Shown here piece after piece: positions 34,001 to 49,000 of a stretch of DNA of 64,000 bases. Made by a program: the position numbers and the translations under genes. The DNA comes from Cheilinus undulatus (Eukaryota; Chordata; Actinopteri; Labriformes; Labridae). The DNA lies in NCBI RefSeq assembly GCF_018320785.1, contig NC_054866.1:11063385-11127384 (forward strand). Direction: 5' to 3'. Each line of letters opens with the position of its first letter. Position 1 is the stretch's first letter. The notes beneath the pieces were generated by a model. That model was given only the letters and a program-made list of their open reading frames with translations, was not told the DNA's origin and did no database searches.

Positions 34001-37000
34001 GAAAATAATTCCTCTGCTATTATTGCAATTTAAAAAAGCTTTTTTATATATTTATCTAAGAAAAAGAAATCAGCAGAGGAAAAAATTGGCCATCAGTGTT
34101 TCCCTGTTAGAGTCAGTGTGAGTGTGGAAATAAGTGACATCATCATTTTCCACATAAGCCCCACCTACTTCACGCCAGTGAGGTTTACACCTGAAATTAA
34201 AAAGGCAAGTTAATCATCTACTGTGTGAACTATTTCCAGCTGACTCAACTGTAGGAAGAGCATCATCGTTTAGAGAAATGTGATAGCCCGTTAGGTTCAA
34301 TGCATTGAGCCCGTGGGTTGTAAATTTGGAAAGAATTGATAATACTGTCACGCTATGAAAACCTTTTATATTATTTTTTGCTGTAGTATATACCCTTCTA
34401 TATGTAGTATAGATTCAGTATATGGGAAGAAATTTGTTAAACTGGCAAAAATAGGCATAACAGATAGTGACATTTGGTGAAAACAGTGTAAATAGTGGTG
34501 AAAAGGTGTGGAAAGTGGCAAGAATAGGTGGAAAGTGGCAAGAATTGGTTTAGAAGGGGCAAAAACAGGCAGAAATTGTGATGGAAAGGGTTGAAAAGTG
34601 GTAAAAATGACTTAAAAATGGACAATATAGACAATAAAGGAGGTGAAATGGGATTAAAAAGCAGCAGAGATGGGTTTAAGCTGAAAAATATGATCAAAAC
34701 TGGCAAAAAATGATGGGAAAAAGTGATGAAAATGGGTTAAAATGTGGCAAAATTGGTGTAAAGTGGCAAAAATGGGTAAAAAGAGGGAAAAATTGGTGAA
34801 AACTGGCAAATAATAGTGGCAAAATTGTACGGGAGAAGTGGTTAAAAGTGGCACAAATAAATACTTTCAACATTAGAACACACTAAAAAAGTTAGATGCA
34901 CTTTTTTAGCTCTTAAATGAGGTATCTCTTAGCCAAAAAGCTAGTACCAATGCTACTGAAAAAACACATGCATTGATACCATCAATAAATGACAAACCCC
35001 ATTCCCTGGGTTTGTCAGGCACCTGGGTCTGTGTGCAGACTTATAGATTTTTTTTAAACAAAACTTTAATTTCAACAGAAATCTCAACAAATTACTGTGT
35101 TTTTATTTTACATGTAACTAATTACATGCATATATTTTCATAAATAGTGGTTAAAATATACAATTTGAATTAATTGAGGGTTTTTTTTCTTAATTCTTAG
35201 TTTTTAAGGCATCTGGTGACCCTCTCTCAGAGTCTTGCAATCCCCAAGGGGGTCCCGACCCCCACGTTGAGAACCACTGCTCTAACAGATTGTTCATCTG
35301 AGACGGTGTGCATCTCAAGATGGGGATACACACTAAAACCTTAGAAATAATGTCAGATCAAACTTTAATTTAGGGCTAGGTTAAAGCAGTGTTACCCAAC
35401 CATTTTTTCCTTGGAGCCCCCCCTCCATGTGCCTAAGAAAGGTGGAGTCCCCCCAGGACACAAGCAAGACAAAAAATTGACACACTGTCGCCAGAAATCA
35501 ACATATGTCATTAATGAGCAGTCTGCTTACAGGAAAAAAGCCTGTGAAAACATTCTAATTCAGTAAGCATAGCTCCGTAGCTCCATAGCTAACATAGCTC
35601 TGTAGCTAACGTAGCTTCCTTCATAGGAATTTTGCTTGAGCCTCTTACATTGAGTCCTCTGGAAGAGAGCAGTAAGACCATTCTGGATGTGATGGATCAT
35701 CATCTGATCAGTGCCTGTGGTTAAATAATTGCTCTTGATCAGCTGTCTTTGTGAAAATCAGTGTACTCAAATAATAGGTACATTTTATTTTTTTAGGTTT
35801 AAAGAGACCCCCGGTGGTTCAAGTATTTAATCTACTGTAGTTTAATGTTTGCATGCTTATGTAAACAAATGTTTCAGTTTATATTTTTAGCATATTTTGG
35901 AACAACTCAAACAAAACGTAATTTAAGGTTTTCTGAGTGTGCGTGAGTCTATAATGCATCAACAATATAGAAGAAGTAGAAGGAGAGGAATATACTGTAA
36001 ATGTGTATATATTCTTAATCCTATGAGAGGAAGTTTGGTCTTTTACCCTCAGACAATTACCATGAACATGCACAAACAGAATCCTGTGGATTATGGGAAG
36101 TGGGGAGCACATGCTCAGATTGGTTGGAATTTTGGCGCCATGCTAGCGCCTCAGCAAGTTAACTGGAACCTCTCCAGCTGAAGACCCATTTCCAAACTTA
36201 GTCCAAAAGGACTTGAACCCGCCACCCTTCCCAACCAAAGTCCTTACTTACTGAACCCACACTTGCACAAAACTCCTGAAAATGTTGACAATGTCTGGGT
36301 GAGCTGCATTTGTGACCACAAATATCAGAGTTTTTCACCCTGACTTTACCCTGAGTGAAGGCTACTGCTTCCTCTGACTGGCTTTCATAAAGTCATTTCC
36401 ATTTTATGATTGGTTGAACAGCTCTGCAGCTTTTATGACCCCTGGACAATTATCCATGTATTTCTTTCAGTTCCCTTTACAACCTGCTTGTCAGCAGGGC
36501 TGCTTTTTAAAACGATCCAGTCTTGTCATACAAACCATGACATAATGGATATTTTCACAACAGTCCCTCTGAATTCTTCAGTGTATTTTTTTCTGGTAGC
36601 AGTGGAACGGTTGAGAGAAATCTTCTTCCTGTTCGACAAGTTTCTGTAAGGCTTTAGAAATGAGTCACTGTGCGTGTCTCCCTGCAGAGTTTCCTGGTTG
36701 TGCGGGAGTCTGTGACTTCTCAGGCCAGCCTGCTGTGCGTGTCTGCGGGTGGACAGGATGAAGCAGTTATTGACTATACTATCAAATGCACAGGAACAGG
36801 TAAATGCATGCCAACACCTCCGTCTTTCTCTTCCTTTTTGCGTGTGTGTGTGTGTGGGCGTCTGATCCAGTCACTGTGTCACTTTAAGCAGTTATCATGA
36901 GTCATTTCTCTCTGACTACACTTATCATCAGTGGCAGTAACACAATTACGTGGTCACCTTTCTGCTGTTGGACTCGACTGTATAGACATAAGAAACCTGT

Positions 37001-40000
37001 ATAACCAGATAATCCTCGTGATATTCATCATATGGCTGATTGCAAACCACAAATTCTGATTGCTGCTCACTCCTGCTGTTTCTACCTTTTTAAAGTTACT
37101 GCAGATGCATGCATTGCACTTTAAATCTTTGCTGAAGTTCACATGGGGAGGAAACAAAGAGCCAATACAGTACTTATAAAAAAGTATTACCTCTTTGGAT
37201 GTTTTACCCTTCAATTGATCTTATAAATCAGTCATGGTCAGTATCATTTTACAAAAAAAAAAAACACTCTAGTTTCAATGTGACAACAGATTTCTACAAA
37301 GTGATGTCAATTAAACCAAAACATGTAATGTACAATAGGGGACTGCATTAATATTCACCCGCTTTAAAGTGACTGAACTTATTCAACTGAGGTCCAGCCA
37401 ATTGGTGCTGGTAGTCTCACAGTAGGTGAAATGAAGATCACCTGAGTGCAGTGAATGTGTCTCAAGTGATTGTAGTATAAAGACACCTGTGTCTGGAAGG
37501 TCCAGTCACTGGTTAATAAGTATTCCTGGCTACCATTATGACATGAAGACATAAGAACACTCCAAGCAACTCAGACAAAATGTTTTTGAAAAGTAGCCCT
37601 CCAAACCGGAAACCCTCCTCCCCCTGACTGCACCTTGAGATCTCGTCCATGAAAATCACAAACAGAATTGGAGACAAGGGGCAGCCAGTACCGGAAACGT
37701 GTCTGACTTTGTGCTGAGGATGCAGACACAACTCTCGCTTTGGTTATAAAGAGACCTGATGGCCTGGGACACCATATTCCCACAGTACAGCCCACATGAC
37801 CCCCCGGATTATGGGATACATACATCCTTTGTCGTTGTAAAAAAACAAAACAAAAAAAAAGCGTTTACACAGTCTTGTAACTTTGCCTTATTCTGTGTTT
37901 TTAAACACCATTGTTGCACTGTGTTGGCTTGGGTCCAAGATCAAAAATGTTGATTTAAGGATTTATAGGAGTTTTGAATGTCAAAATTTACTTCAACAAC
38001 CAGAGCCGTCAAAAAAGTGGGCTTGCGAATCCGGCCTGAGGCCCTTTACCGCATGTCTCTCCCCCACTCTCATCCCTGTTTCCAACTCTATCCAATAAAG
38101 GCATAAAAATGCCCAAAATAAACCTTTAAAAAAAGTGGGCTTGCACTGTTTAGCTCTATATCTGCAGTGCCCTAGTGCATAGACCAAAATCATTTAACAA
38201 AACAAAATGGAAGAGTTATGAACAATTTCACCCCCATACAAGCATGAACCCAGAAAGACATGGTCTGCTTCAACCCAAATGGTTTTCTGAAACATGGCTG
38301 AACAGACATGATTGTCTCTGATGCTAAATAGGCACCCTGACTTTCGGGTGCAGGTGTGACTTCTGATGCTTCTGCAGACAACCTCAAATGGCCACTTGAG
38401 GAACCACAGTTTTTTTGCACCGCTGCACTGGCTCCAGTTTTCAACCACATAGACTGCTGCATGATCAAGATTGATTTTAATCTTAATAGACAGGACAGCA
38501 ACACAGGAAATAATTTCTCTCTATCAGCCAGGGGATGTAAAATGGGGCAAGATAAAATGAGCGACCGGTCTCACCACTTCAACAGAGTTTGCAAGTCAGT
38601 GTAGTAAAGTGTCTTATTTTATTTGACTGAAAGTGTTTAAAAGACAGAGTATCCCCTGGAGGGACTTTCACTTTCCAGAAGGAGTTTTATTCAGAAAGAA
38701 TATTTCAGAGTTTTAACTTTTTCTCTTTTTTTTTTGTAAAGAGACTTGATTATTTCACCACTTTTCCCAGTGGTTTTTATAAAACTTAAACTTCACTGCT
38801 GCTGTCAGTGCTTTTAACTTGATTATGTTCCTGATGTGTGTGTGTGTTTGTGATGTATTGCTCTGAAGTGTTACTGTGTTTTAGTCCAGTTTCTTCTTTC
38901 TTATTTTTCCTTTAGATGTGTATTTTTGGCCTTTATCCCTTTGTTGTGGCTTAAAATAGTGACACTTGTGCTTTAATTTGGACAAGGCCCCCCTATTACA
39001 GTAAATTCAAAGAAGTAAATACTTTCAACTTATGTTTGATGGAGCAGAGGCCCACCAGACCTGATGAAACCTAATCAGCGTCAGAAACCACATGTTATCA
39101 GGAAATAAAAGTCTCAATGGCTAGTGAAGCTGGTGTGAAAATAACTGCTGATGCAGTCCCACTTTTGTTCTTCAGAAGTCTTCTTTTAACTTTCCTGGTA
39201 GAAGCTTTGGTCTGTTTCCAGGTGTTTATTTATGAAACTGACACTAACTCTGCCCATCTTCTTCTGTGTGTCTTGAAGTCTTTCAGCTGTCAGAGTCTCG
39301 TCTGTGTTTCACTGACCTCACTCAGCTCATACTCTTCTACTCTCTGACCAGGTAAGGAACTACCATTGCCTACATTTTGTGAGCAATTTAAACCTTGATT
39401 GATCTATCGTCCTTACAAAATATTTAGTGTACAAGAACCGAAATCTCGAGATCAGAATAATTTATAAGGAAAAAAATCAAAGCAAAATATGATGACTATT
39501 GTATTTAGAAACTTTGTATGAGGGTATAGATGTCAGCTGGAAAAAAAATTACATAGTTTAAACTTTTTCCTAATTGATTCAATTCTGAAAATAATTTGTT
39601 CTTTGAATAAATCTACTTTGCAATGTAAGCATTATTAGATGATATTTTGCCAAGATAAGATGTAAATGTTTTATAAGCAGGTGTTGAGCCGTTTCCAACT
39701 AATCAAATATTTGACTGTTTGAGGTCAACCCTTGACACAGCACATACAATGTGATATAATTTTAAACAAAATGATGCTGGTGAGATATGGTCAATCTGAT
39801 ATAACATCATTTGACATGGTATGATACAATGCGACTCGTTTCTATATGATATGATATAAAATGATATAGTACATTAAAACACCATACAGTATTATCTGAT
39901 CCAATCTGATCTGATACAGTACTATACAATACAATTCAAGACAATATGATACAATAGAATACAGTGTGATACGATACAATACAATATGACACAATACGAT

Positions 40001-43000
40001 GTGATAAAAATACAATACAGTACGATATAACAGTACAGTATGATACAATACATTACAATACAAGACGAAACGATACGGTACGACATGATATGATATAATA
40101 CGATACAGTACAATACAATATTGTACAATACGATGCAATAAAGATACAAAAGGCTACAGGACAATATTACAGTACAGTGTGATACAATACAATACAATAC
40201 TATATGATACGATACAATAAGATACAATCCAGTACAATATAATACACTATGGTATGATACAATATGATACGATACAATATGGTACAATATGAAACATTAC
40301 TATATGATATAATCCAATACAATATGATACAATAATATACAGTATGATATAATACATTATGATAAAAAAATCAATACAGTACAATATAACAATATGATAT
40401 GAGACAATACAATACAATACTATATAATACAATACGGCACGATACGATATGATAGGATACAATATAGTATAGTACCATGCGATAAAAATAAAGTACAGTA
40501 GGATTTAACAATAAAAAAGGATACGATACAGTACAATACACTACAATACAAGACTATACGATATGATACAATACGATACAATAAAATATGGAACAATATG
40601 ATTTGATAAAAAATTCTATACAGTATGATATTACAATACATTACGATGCAGTAGGATACAATTCAATACAATACGATACAATACAATATGATACTATATG
40701 ATAGGATACAATACATTACGATATAACACAGTATGATACGATACAAAACAAAACAATACAATATGATTTCGATATAAATACTATCAAACAATATAATACA
40801 AAACGATACAATACAATACAATCTGATACGATACCAAATAATACAATACTATACAGTATGATACGACACAATACAGTACAATACATAAATGCCATCGACT
40901 CTAAAGAACATTGTGTTGTACTTTTTGTAGATATATCGAAGGCCTTTAATACCGTTAACCACTCTGTCCTATTACAGAAGCCTGCTGATATCGGGTTTTC
41001 CCCCGCAGCACTACAATGGTTGGCAGATTATTTAAGTGGTAAAAGGCAAAGTATTAAAGTTGGTGGTCAGTTATCCAGCTTTTTAAATGTTCAAAATGGT
41101 GTCCCACAAGGTTCAATACTGGGGCCGTATTATTAGATATAATTTATTAATCATATAAACAAGTTGTGTATGAATGTTACTGACACAGTTTCATTTCTAT
41201 GCGGACGATACAGATATATATGCATCGTCGTCTTCCCTAGAAAGTGCAACAAACAAACTACAGGCAGCCTTTAATAATGTCCATAAAAACCTCTGTGATT
41301 TAAGACTCATACTTAATGCCAACAAGACCACAGTGAAGGGCTCTCAAGGTCTAAGCCACATGTTTAAGGTAGTGCTCAGATTTTTACCTTTAACAACGAG
41401 GCAATTGAATGTGTTCAAACGTACAAATACCTTAGCTTTTTGCTAGAAGAAAACCTGTCTTTTAATCAACATATTGATTGTTTTGCAAAGAAACTGAGGG
41501 TGAAACTGGGTTGTTTTTATTGAAACAAACGCTGTTTTTCTTTTGTTGCAAGAAAGAAACTCATTCAAGCAACATTTTTGTCTATAATGGATTATGGTGA
41601 TGTTCTTTACATTCATGCTACCTCATCCTCTCTGAAGGATGTTGGACTCAGTCTACCATTCTGCCTTGCAATTTATCACTGGTCTGAGTTTTCGGACCCA
41701 TCACTGTGTTTTATATGAGAAGCTTGGTTGGTTGTCCTTATACAATAGAAGGATGGAACATTGGTATATCTTTCTTTATAAGGCTATTTTACATGAACTA
41801 CCTTCTTATCTCTGTTCTTTACTGACTCCAAAAGCTGTCAGTAGCTGTAATCTTTGTTCTCATGTATTCATCATGTATGAGATTCCTTGCACTGGCTTGC
41901 ACTTGTCTTTGGTCAAAGAGATGTTTTTGCTCCATGACCTTGGTCTTAGTTACAGGGCCATCTTAAACTTGAGCATTGTGTTAGTCTAGGAGATTTCAAA
42001 ACTAGAATTAGGGAACATTTGACCACTGTGCACATATGTTTTTCTGCTGAAAGCTGCTGATTTGTTGATTGATGTAACCTTTGTCCTATGTCCTGTTTAA
42101 TGTCATATGTGAAACTTATCATGCTGCTGTCTTGGCCAGGACTTCCTTGTGAAAGAGATTTTGTATCTCAATGGGAATAAATCCTGGTTAAATAAAGGTT
42201 AAATAAAAAAAACCCAAAACAATACTTTATAATAAAACTTAACACAAAACAATACAGTACGATACGATACAGTACAATCAGTATATGATACCAAACCAAA
42301 TCACACCATACCATACCATAACATACAGCACAATAAGATAGGACACAATACACAATTCGATATGATACAAAGTACAATACCATGCAATATGATACAGTGC
42401 AATACAATACAATTCAGTTTAATGTTATATGATACAATACAATGCCGTATGATATGATGTGATGCGGTACGCTACAATACGATACGATGCTATGTGATGT
42501 GATGCAGTGCGATGCAATATGATACAGTCCAGTACAGTATGAAAGTATAAGATTTGATATGATACGATATGAAACAATGTGATACAATACATTACAGTAT
42601 GGAATGGCATTGTATGGTATGGTACATAAAGATATGATCCAATCTGATACAATAAGATACGTTACCATACGACATGGTGCGGTGCAGTGCAGTATGGTAG
42701 AATACAGCACAATATAGTATGGTATGGTCCAGTACGTAAAGATACAGTACAATGCAAAACGATGCAGTAGGATATGGTACAACACGACACAATACAATTA
42801 GACACTTTTTGTCCCCACAAGGAGACCATACAGGCTCTTAGAGCTGGCACATTTAATTGTCTTCATTCTTGTGAGCAGTACAGCTCAACAATCCATACCA
42901 ACTGTATGCAAATAGCTAAGCACATACAAATGACAACCACAAACACTTTATATAACACATTACTTATAGTTAACATGTAAAAAATTGTTATTCTGGGTTA

Positions 43001-46000
43001 TGGGAGAACCCCAGGTAGGAGAATTTTGGTTCTTGGGCATTTAATATGAGTGTTTTCCCAGTGCTGACCATGTTAACATCTCAACTCTATCCTGATATTT
43101 TAATCTTTATTATCAAAACCTGACAAGCTAATAGTTTAGCTTTGTGGTCATCTAAGGGTCCATGCCACCTCTTCTGTGGGTTTCTTCAACCATGTTTTTT
43201 TCTATCCTTTTATCAGGGATGTGCTATCTCTTTGTCTTTCCATTCCTCCCTGGATCTACAGTGTTACTGAGATAAACAAAGACTTTCTATCTCAACTAAA
43301 ACCTGGTGAGTCTTAACATCTTAAGGCTTCCTTTCCACATAATAAGGATAAAAACAATACTAGCGAGAGTTTAACTTATTTATATTGACTCTCTGGTGCA
43401 GAGACTTGGCTCCACACACGACCTGAGCAAGACCCTGGTGAAATGTCCAACAGGGAGCCGAGCAACATGATGTGCTCCATACAGGTATTCTACATTTGTG
43501 TATATGCATGCAAGAGCAGACCAAGGAAAGCATATGTGTTCTAAGGGAGACAACTTCTTAATTATTTTGTCTTTCCAAGTGAGACAATGTATCTGTATCT
43601 GTTCTTATTAACTGGGAGCTGCACCAATTGAGGTTTTACATCAATAACCAATCATTCACTTGTGTCTAAGGTGTCTAAGAAGTCAGTCCACAAATGTTAT
43701 TTCTTTTATCTAAAAGTTAAATGTGATTTTGCATTGTTGTCATTGCTAACAGAGCCTTTCAGATACCACACCAATGATCGATCTTTGTGTTTTGAGGCTT
43801 TTGGCTGCAGAGCAAGCCGGGGGCAAATATATTTGATGAGATGGGAGTAAGAAAATATTTAAAAGAGTATCAGATCAAACTGTTGCATACATGCATTATA
43901 AAAGTAATAGTAATAAACATTATCTCACATTTCAGACTTTTCATTCTTCATATCATGAAGGGCAGGTATAAACTGTTCATAAGAATTTATGTTTCCTTAG
44001 CTGACTTCCACAAATGGGGCCCTGTGTATCATCAACCCACTCTACCTTCGTGAGCATGGAGACGACTGGCTCACCCAGAAGGTACCTTGGTCCTCCCAAC
44101 CCTCACAAATCAGAAAGGAGCGACGCCTCAGCACCACCAGGACCTGGGCGGGGTCGGGGCTGATGAGTAAACGGACTATCTCACTGGACCAGGAATCTTC
44201 TGCTGCCAGTATGGAGAGTTTTGGTGAGAATGCTTTTTTTCATATGCGTGAGATCCTGTTGTAAAATTTCTATTCCCCCTTTATAAGTGGTTGCTTGTCA
44301 CCACAAGGTTAACTCTGGGGGATGCAACGTGATGCAATGTGATGTGATGCCATGCAATGGGAAGATATGATGCAGAATAATACAATGTGATTCAAGACAA
44401 TCCCATACCATCCAATGATTCGATGAATAACATATGATACAGTACTATACAATGCTACACAAAAGGATAAGATACAATGTGTCATGTTAGATATGTTACA
44501 ATGCTTTAAGATGCATACAACAGTATATGATACAAAATCAAGTGATACAATATGATATGATACAATATGATACCACATAATTTAAAACTTAATGATACAC
44601 TATAATATATATTATGATACTATACAATAAATACAACATGATAGGATAAGATGAGATACCATTTGGTACATTATGATGCCATATAAGAAGTGATGTAACG
44701 AGACAAATGATTCAGAGGGATCAGTATGATTTGATGCAATTTAATACAATACAATGATACAGTACTATACAATGCATTACAACAGGATATGATACAGTAT
44801 GTTCTGATATTTTACAAATCAAGAAGATGCAATTCAACTGGATATGATGCAATATGATAAAATACATTACCATAAAAAACCTTATGATACACTACAATAT
44901 ATGATATGATAGGATAGGATAAGATAAGACAATATAAAATACAATATAATGTGATGTAACAGGATATGATAATACTGTAAAATGTGATATGTTAGGCCAT
45001 ACAATGTCATTATGTTTATTGTTTATTCGGATCCCCATTAGGATTGGCACATGGCCGCAGCTATTCTTCCTAGGGTCCAGAAAATGTGATGCAATATGAT
45101 ACAATATATATAAGATGCGATAAAAATACAATACAGTATGATATAGCAATACAATACGGTATTATACAATACACTGAATCAGATAAATGGAAAAAGATGG
45201 ATGGATTAAAGGATGGATGGATGGACGATAGGATACGATACAATAAAATTGAATCGGATAACCAGAAGAAGATGGATGGATGGAATTACGATACAGTACA
45301 ATATAATATGATATGATATGATGAACTTTATTCTCTCCTTGCAAATAACTGTATTGGTGGTGGGCGGTAAACCAATATTATTACTGTCACCCACCAGTAA
45401 AATTTCTGCCATGGAATGGATTTTTGCAACACCATCATCACCAGTTTAAATGTCTACATTGTACTGTGATACACACGCGAGGCAAATCCTTTCCCACAGC
45501 TGCTGAAGCAAGTGATTATTAGCACGTTTCGCTCTAGTATTGTGTGTAGGGTCAGTGTATTTTCTGGCAGATCCAATTTCTGGTTGAAACCATATTCAAA
45601 AAATGGAAGAAACTCTTTTTATTAATTTTTTTTTTCATTTTTGACCAAAAATGGATAAACGGAAAAATGAGCCATTTGTCAGTTGTTCAGTTTTTGACCA
45701 AGCTGTTTTGTTTGTTTGTTTGTTTGTTTGTTTGTTTGTTTTTAATTATTTTTTTTGTTTTTGACCACAAATGGAAATGATGAAAAAAGAAGGGTTTTTT
45801 TTCTGTTTTTTTTTCATTTTGGGCACAAAAATGGAAAAAACAAACAACATTTTTAAAAAGGGTCTGTTATTTTGTTTTCTTCATTCAATGAAATACTTGA
45901 GGAAAAGGAAATCATGTGACCATTAGGAAAGGTGAGCATTTCAAAATAAAAGCCTCCATGTCAAAACAAGAGACATAAATTGAGTATGCAACATCTGTTT

Positions 46001-49000
46001 AGACATAAACTAAGTATGCAAACAACAGCTTGTTTTAAGGGGAGAAAGGGGGTTTATAACACTTGAATTTGGATATTTTTAAGAATATTTTGTAATACTG
46101 TAATAATACCGTTACCGTCAAAGGCAAGAAACATACCATGATATCATATTTAGGTCATATCTCCTAGGACTAAATACCTCTGCCAAGGAGGTTATGTGAT
46201 TGGGTGGGTTTGTTTGTTCGTTTCTCTTAGTTTGTTAGCAACATACCTCAAAAAAGTCATGGACGGATTTTCATGAAATTTTCAGGAAATGTCAGAAATG
46301 GCATAAGGAAGAACTGATTCGATTTTGGGACTGATCCAGATCACCATCTGGATCCAGGAATTTTTTTAAAGGATTCTTTACTATTGAGAGAGGGCTAATG
46401 GCGGAGGTCTGCGCTGTTATCACTTTACACCAGGAGATGGCAGACATGAGTAACTTCAATCCCAGCAGCATTTTTTGGTGTGTTTCTATTCAAAGTTTTG
46501 GAGTTTATAGTGTTTGAAAGACGCACGCCCGGTCGAGGAGATGAGTCGGAACGTAACAGAGAGAAAGACAGCGAATTGTAGCGAGAACACTCACAATGCT
46601 GGGAGGAATAGAGGAATATTCACCCTCTGCCATGACTTCCAGTCATCCGGTGAGACCATGGGTGCTTCCACCATGACAGTCCACACGTAGCGAAGCTTTG
46701 CCTCACCGTGTTTCCACCCAACCGGGGAGGGAGTAATCGGCAAATTAGATTTGGGGAGTGATCCCCATCACCGTCTGGATCAAGGAATGTTTTTAAAGGA
46801 TTCTTCACTATTGGGAGATAGGGCTAATGGCGGAGGTCTGCACTCTCTGAGTGCTTTTCTAGTTTGTACTGTAGTCTAGTGCTGCACACATTGAGCTGCC
46901 TCTTGTCTAAATGCTCACCTCTAGACACCAAAAGCTTTTAAAAGAATGATGTTTTTGATACATATATGGAAGAATTTGGACTCGAAATGGATCAAAAGAG
47001 AAAGAGACAAATCCTTTAAAATAAAAGCACATCATGGACTTTATGCCAAATATTTTTCCCAGGCAGCCATTATGACTGCTTTCTGGGTTCCAACCTACCA
47101 GTTGAGAATCAAGGCTTTCGTTCATCCTGTGCTCATAGACAGAGGTGTTTTCAACCCTTTTTTTATCTCAGATATATTTGACTTTACCTGAGTAGAAAAG
47201 AAAAGGCAGATACTGAGTACCAATAAAAACCCAATGAGATATAAATAATACTTTTAGAGGCTACAAACAACCTTATATTCATGTATAGTATCGGCTATGG
47301 ACCTCTTCTAATAACATTTAATGGCTACATCAATACCATACCTTGAAAATGAGACCTGCATCCTGCATTTTCCACTAACTGTAACAGAGAACAGTCATTT
47401 TACTAACCCAACACTTTCATTGCATTTCACAGTTTTTATTTTCCTTCTGATCTTTAAGCTATTTTTAACTGCTATGAGAAGGGACAGCCATAATAAATCC
47501 ATGACACAGTCCATCTTTATGTAAAAATGTGTTTTGAATTGTTAAAAAAATAACTGATTACTAAAGGTTTCTAGTTTTTAGGCTTATGAATGCAATAAGC
47601 AATTTGTGCACAGACTGTAATATAATCTGATGTTGATGGGATTACTGCAGGCATTTCCATGACTTGTATCATTATCAGTAAAACTATCAATAAGTCATGT
47701 TTTCCTTTTTTAGGTCTAACCAGAGCCAAGTCAGCTGATTCACCAGATGGCCCTCAGACCCCGTCTACACCATCACCTCCATCAGGTGTCGTTCTCAGAC
47801 GGCCCAGCAAAGACTCTGTCTCCAGTCTCTCCTACAGATCGAGCACAGGGAGCCTCCCTCCATCCACTCCCTCCACCCCTGGAGGTTCATGCCGCACATC
47901 ACTGGAGCTGCAGCCCCACGGCAGCCCCGTCCCTCAGTCTCCTCACAGAGTGTCCTGGATTGAAGATGGAGTCTGGCTGCCTCCACCCAGGCCATCATCT
48001 TCATCTTCGCTCCACCTACCATCAATGGAGCTCGACTCTCTGTCCATCAGCAGCATAGAGGAAGAACAGGAGTCCCAAACACCAAGCCCCACCCCACACC
48101 ACCAATCAGCGCACTGGTTGGCTGACAAGGTCATACATCGCCTCTCAGCAGTGGGTCAGGCTCTCGGCGGGCTGGTGAGTCAGAAGAAACGTCTGACCAA
48201 TCGTGTGCAGGAGCTGAGTGAGCGGAGAGGTGCTGTGTTTGCAGAAGCTGTCAAAGGATTTGTGGAGACAACACTGAAGAGAGGGGCTGATCCCACTGGA
48301 GTCATGGGGTCAGAGTTCTTACAGGAAGTGAGGTCATCGCTCACATCACTTAGGGAGACACTGTTAGACTATGCAGAAATCCAAACATTACTGGACAGCA
48401 TGACTGACCTGAATGACTCTGAGATGGGTGAGGATACTGACTATGAATTAAAAAAAATGCACAATAAACAAAACTCCATTGATCAATGTTAATTTCTTCA
48501 CTAATTTCTCCCATTTTACCTTTTTTTTCCCGTAGACTCTTTGGTGGAGCTCTCCATCCACAAGGTGGCCCTGAGGCCTGTCTCTGCTCACCTCTACACC
48601 TGTATTCATGCTTCCCGGACCAATGATGGAAGTTTGGAGCATCTCCAGAGCAACCTCCGTGTGCTGGAGAAGAAAGGGATGGAGGAGCTTGGAGGATCAG
48701 AGGCCGTCGGAGTTCCTGACTCTGTCAGCCTTGAGCGGATCCAGCAGAGGTGGACGAGCATGCATGAGGCCTACTCTCCAAACAAGAAGGTCCAGATCCT
48801 GCTCAAAGTCTGCAAAAGCATCTATCACAGCATGAGTGCTAACTCTAACTCAGGTAGCAAGGCGTTTCTGTACTCTAGAACTCTGTCAAGCCCTTTTCAC
48901 ATATGCACTTCAATCCTGATAAATTCCCAGCATTGTCGAGCACATGCGAATGTCCAGTGGTGCTCTAATCTTGTCCAAATCTGTTGACATTCACTCACTC

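Larger units (their letters stand above)
44318..45330 (+). repeat. Degenerate ATACR pentamer microsatellite, array 3
   Basis: Same pentamer type as arrays 1 and 2, beginning about 95 bp after rinl exon 7. It is interrupted at 45010-45080 by a LINE-type tail and at 45185-45290 by (GGAT)n. In rinl intron 7. Confidence 0.9.

Noticed and set aside
34437..34854. Phe/Leu/Pro-rich minus-strand frames resembling a membrane protein
   Set aside because: Produced by the purine-rich minisatellite; the apparent hydrophobicity is repeat composition.
36110..36270. A functional tRNA gene from the B-box match
   Set aside because: No cloverleaf could be folded and the flanks match a SINE body.
39117..39347. 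76-codon frame overlapping rinl exon 4
   Set aside because: It is out of frame with the SH2 domain; the true exon is 39279-39351 in another frame.
39842..42850. Long minus-strand frames rich in Tyr, His, Ile, Val and Cys, some over 120 codons
   Set aside because: They are translations of the ATACR pentamer array, which lacks stops in several frames; there is no unique sequence or domain.
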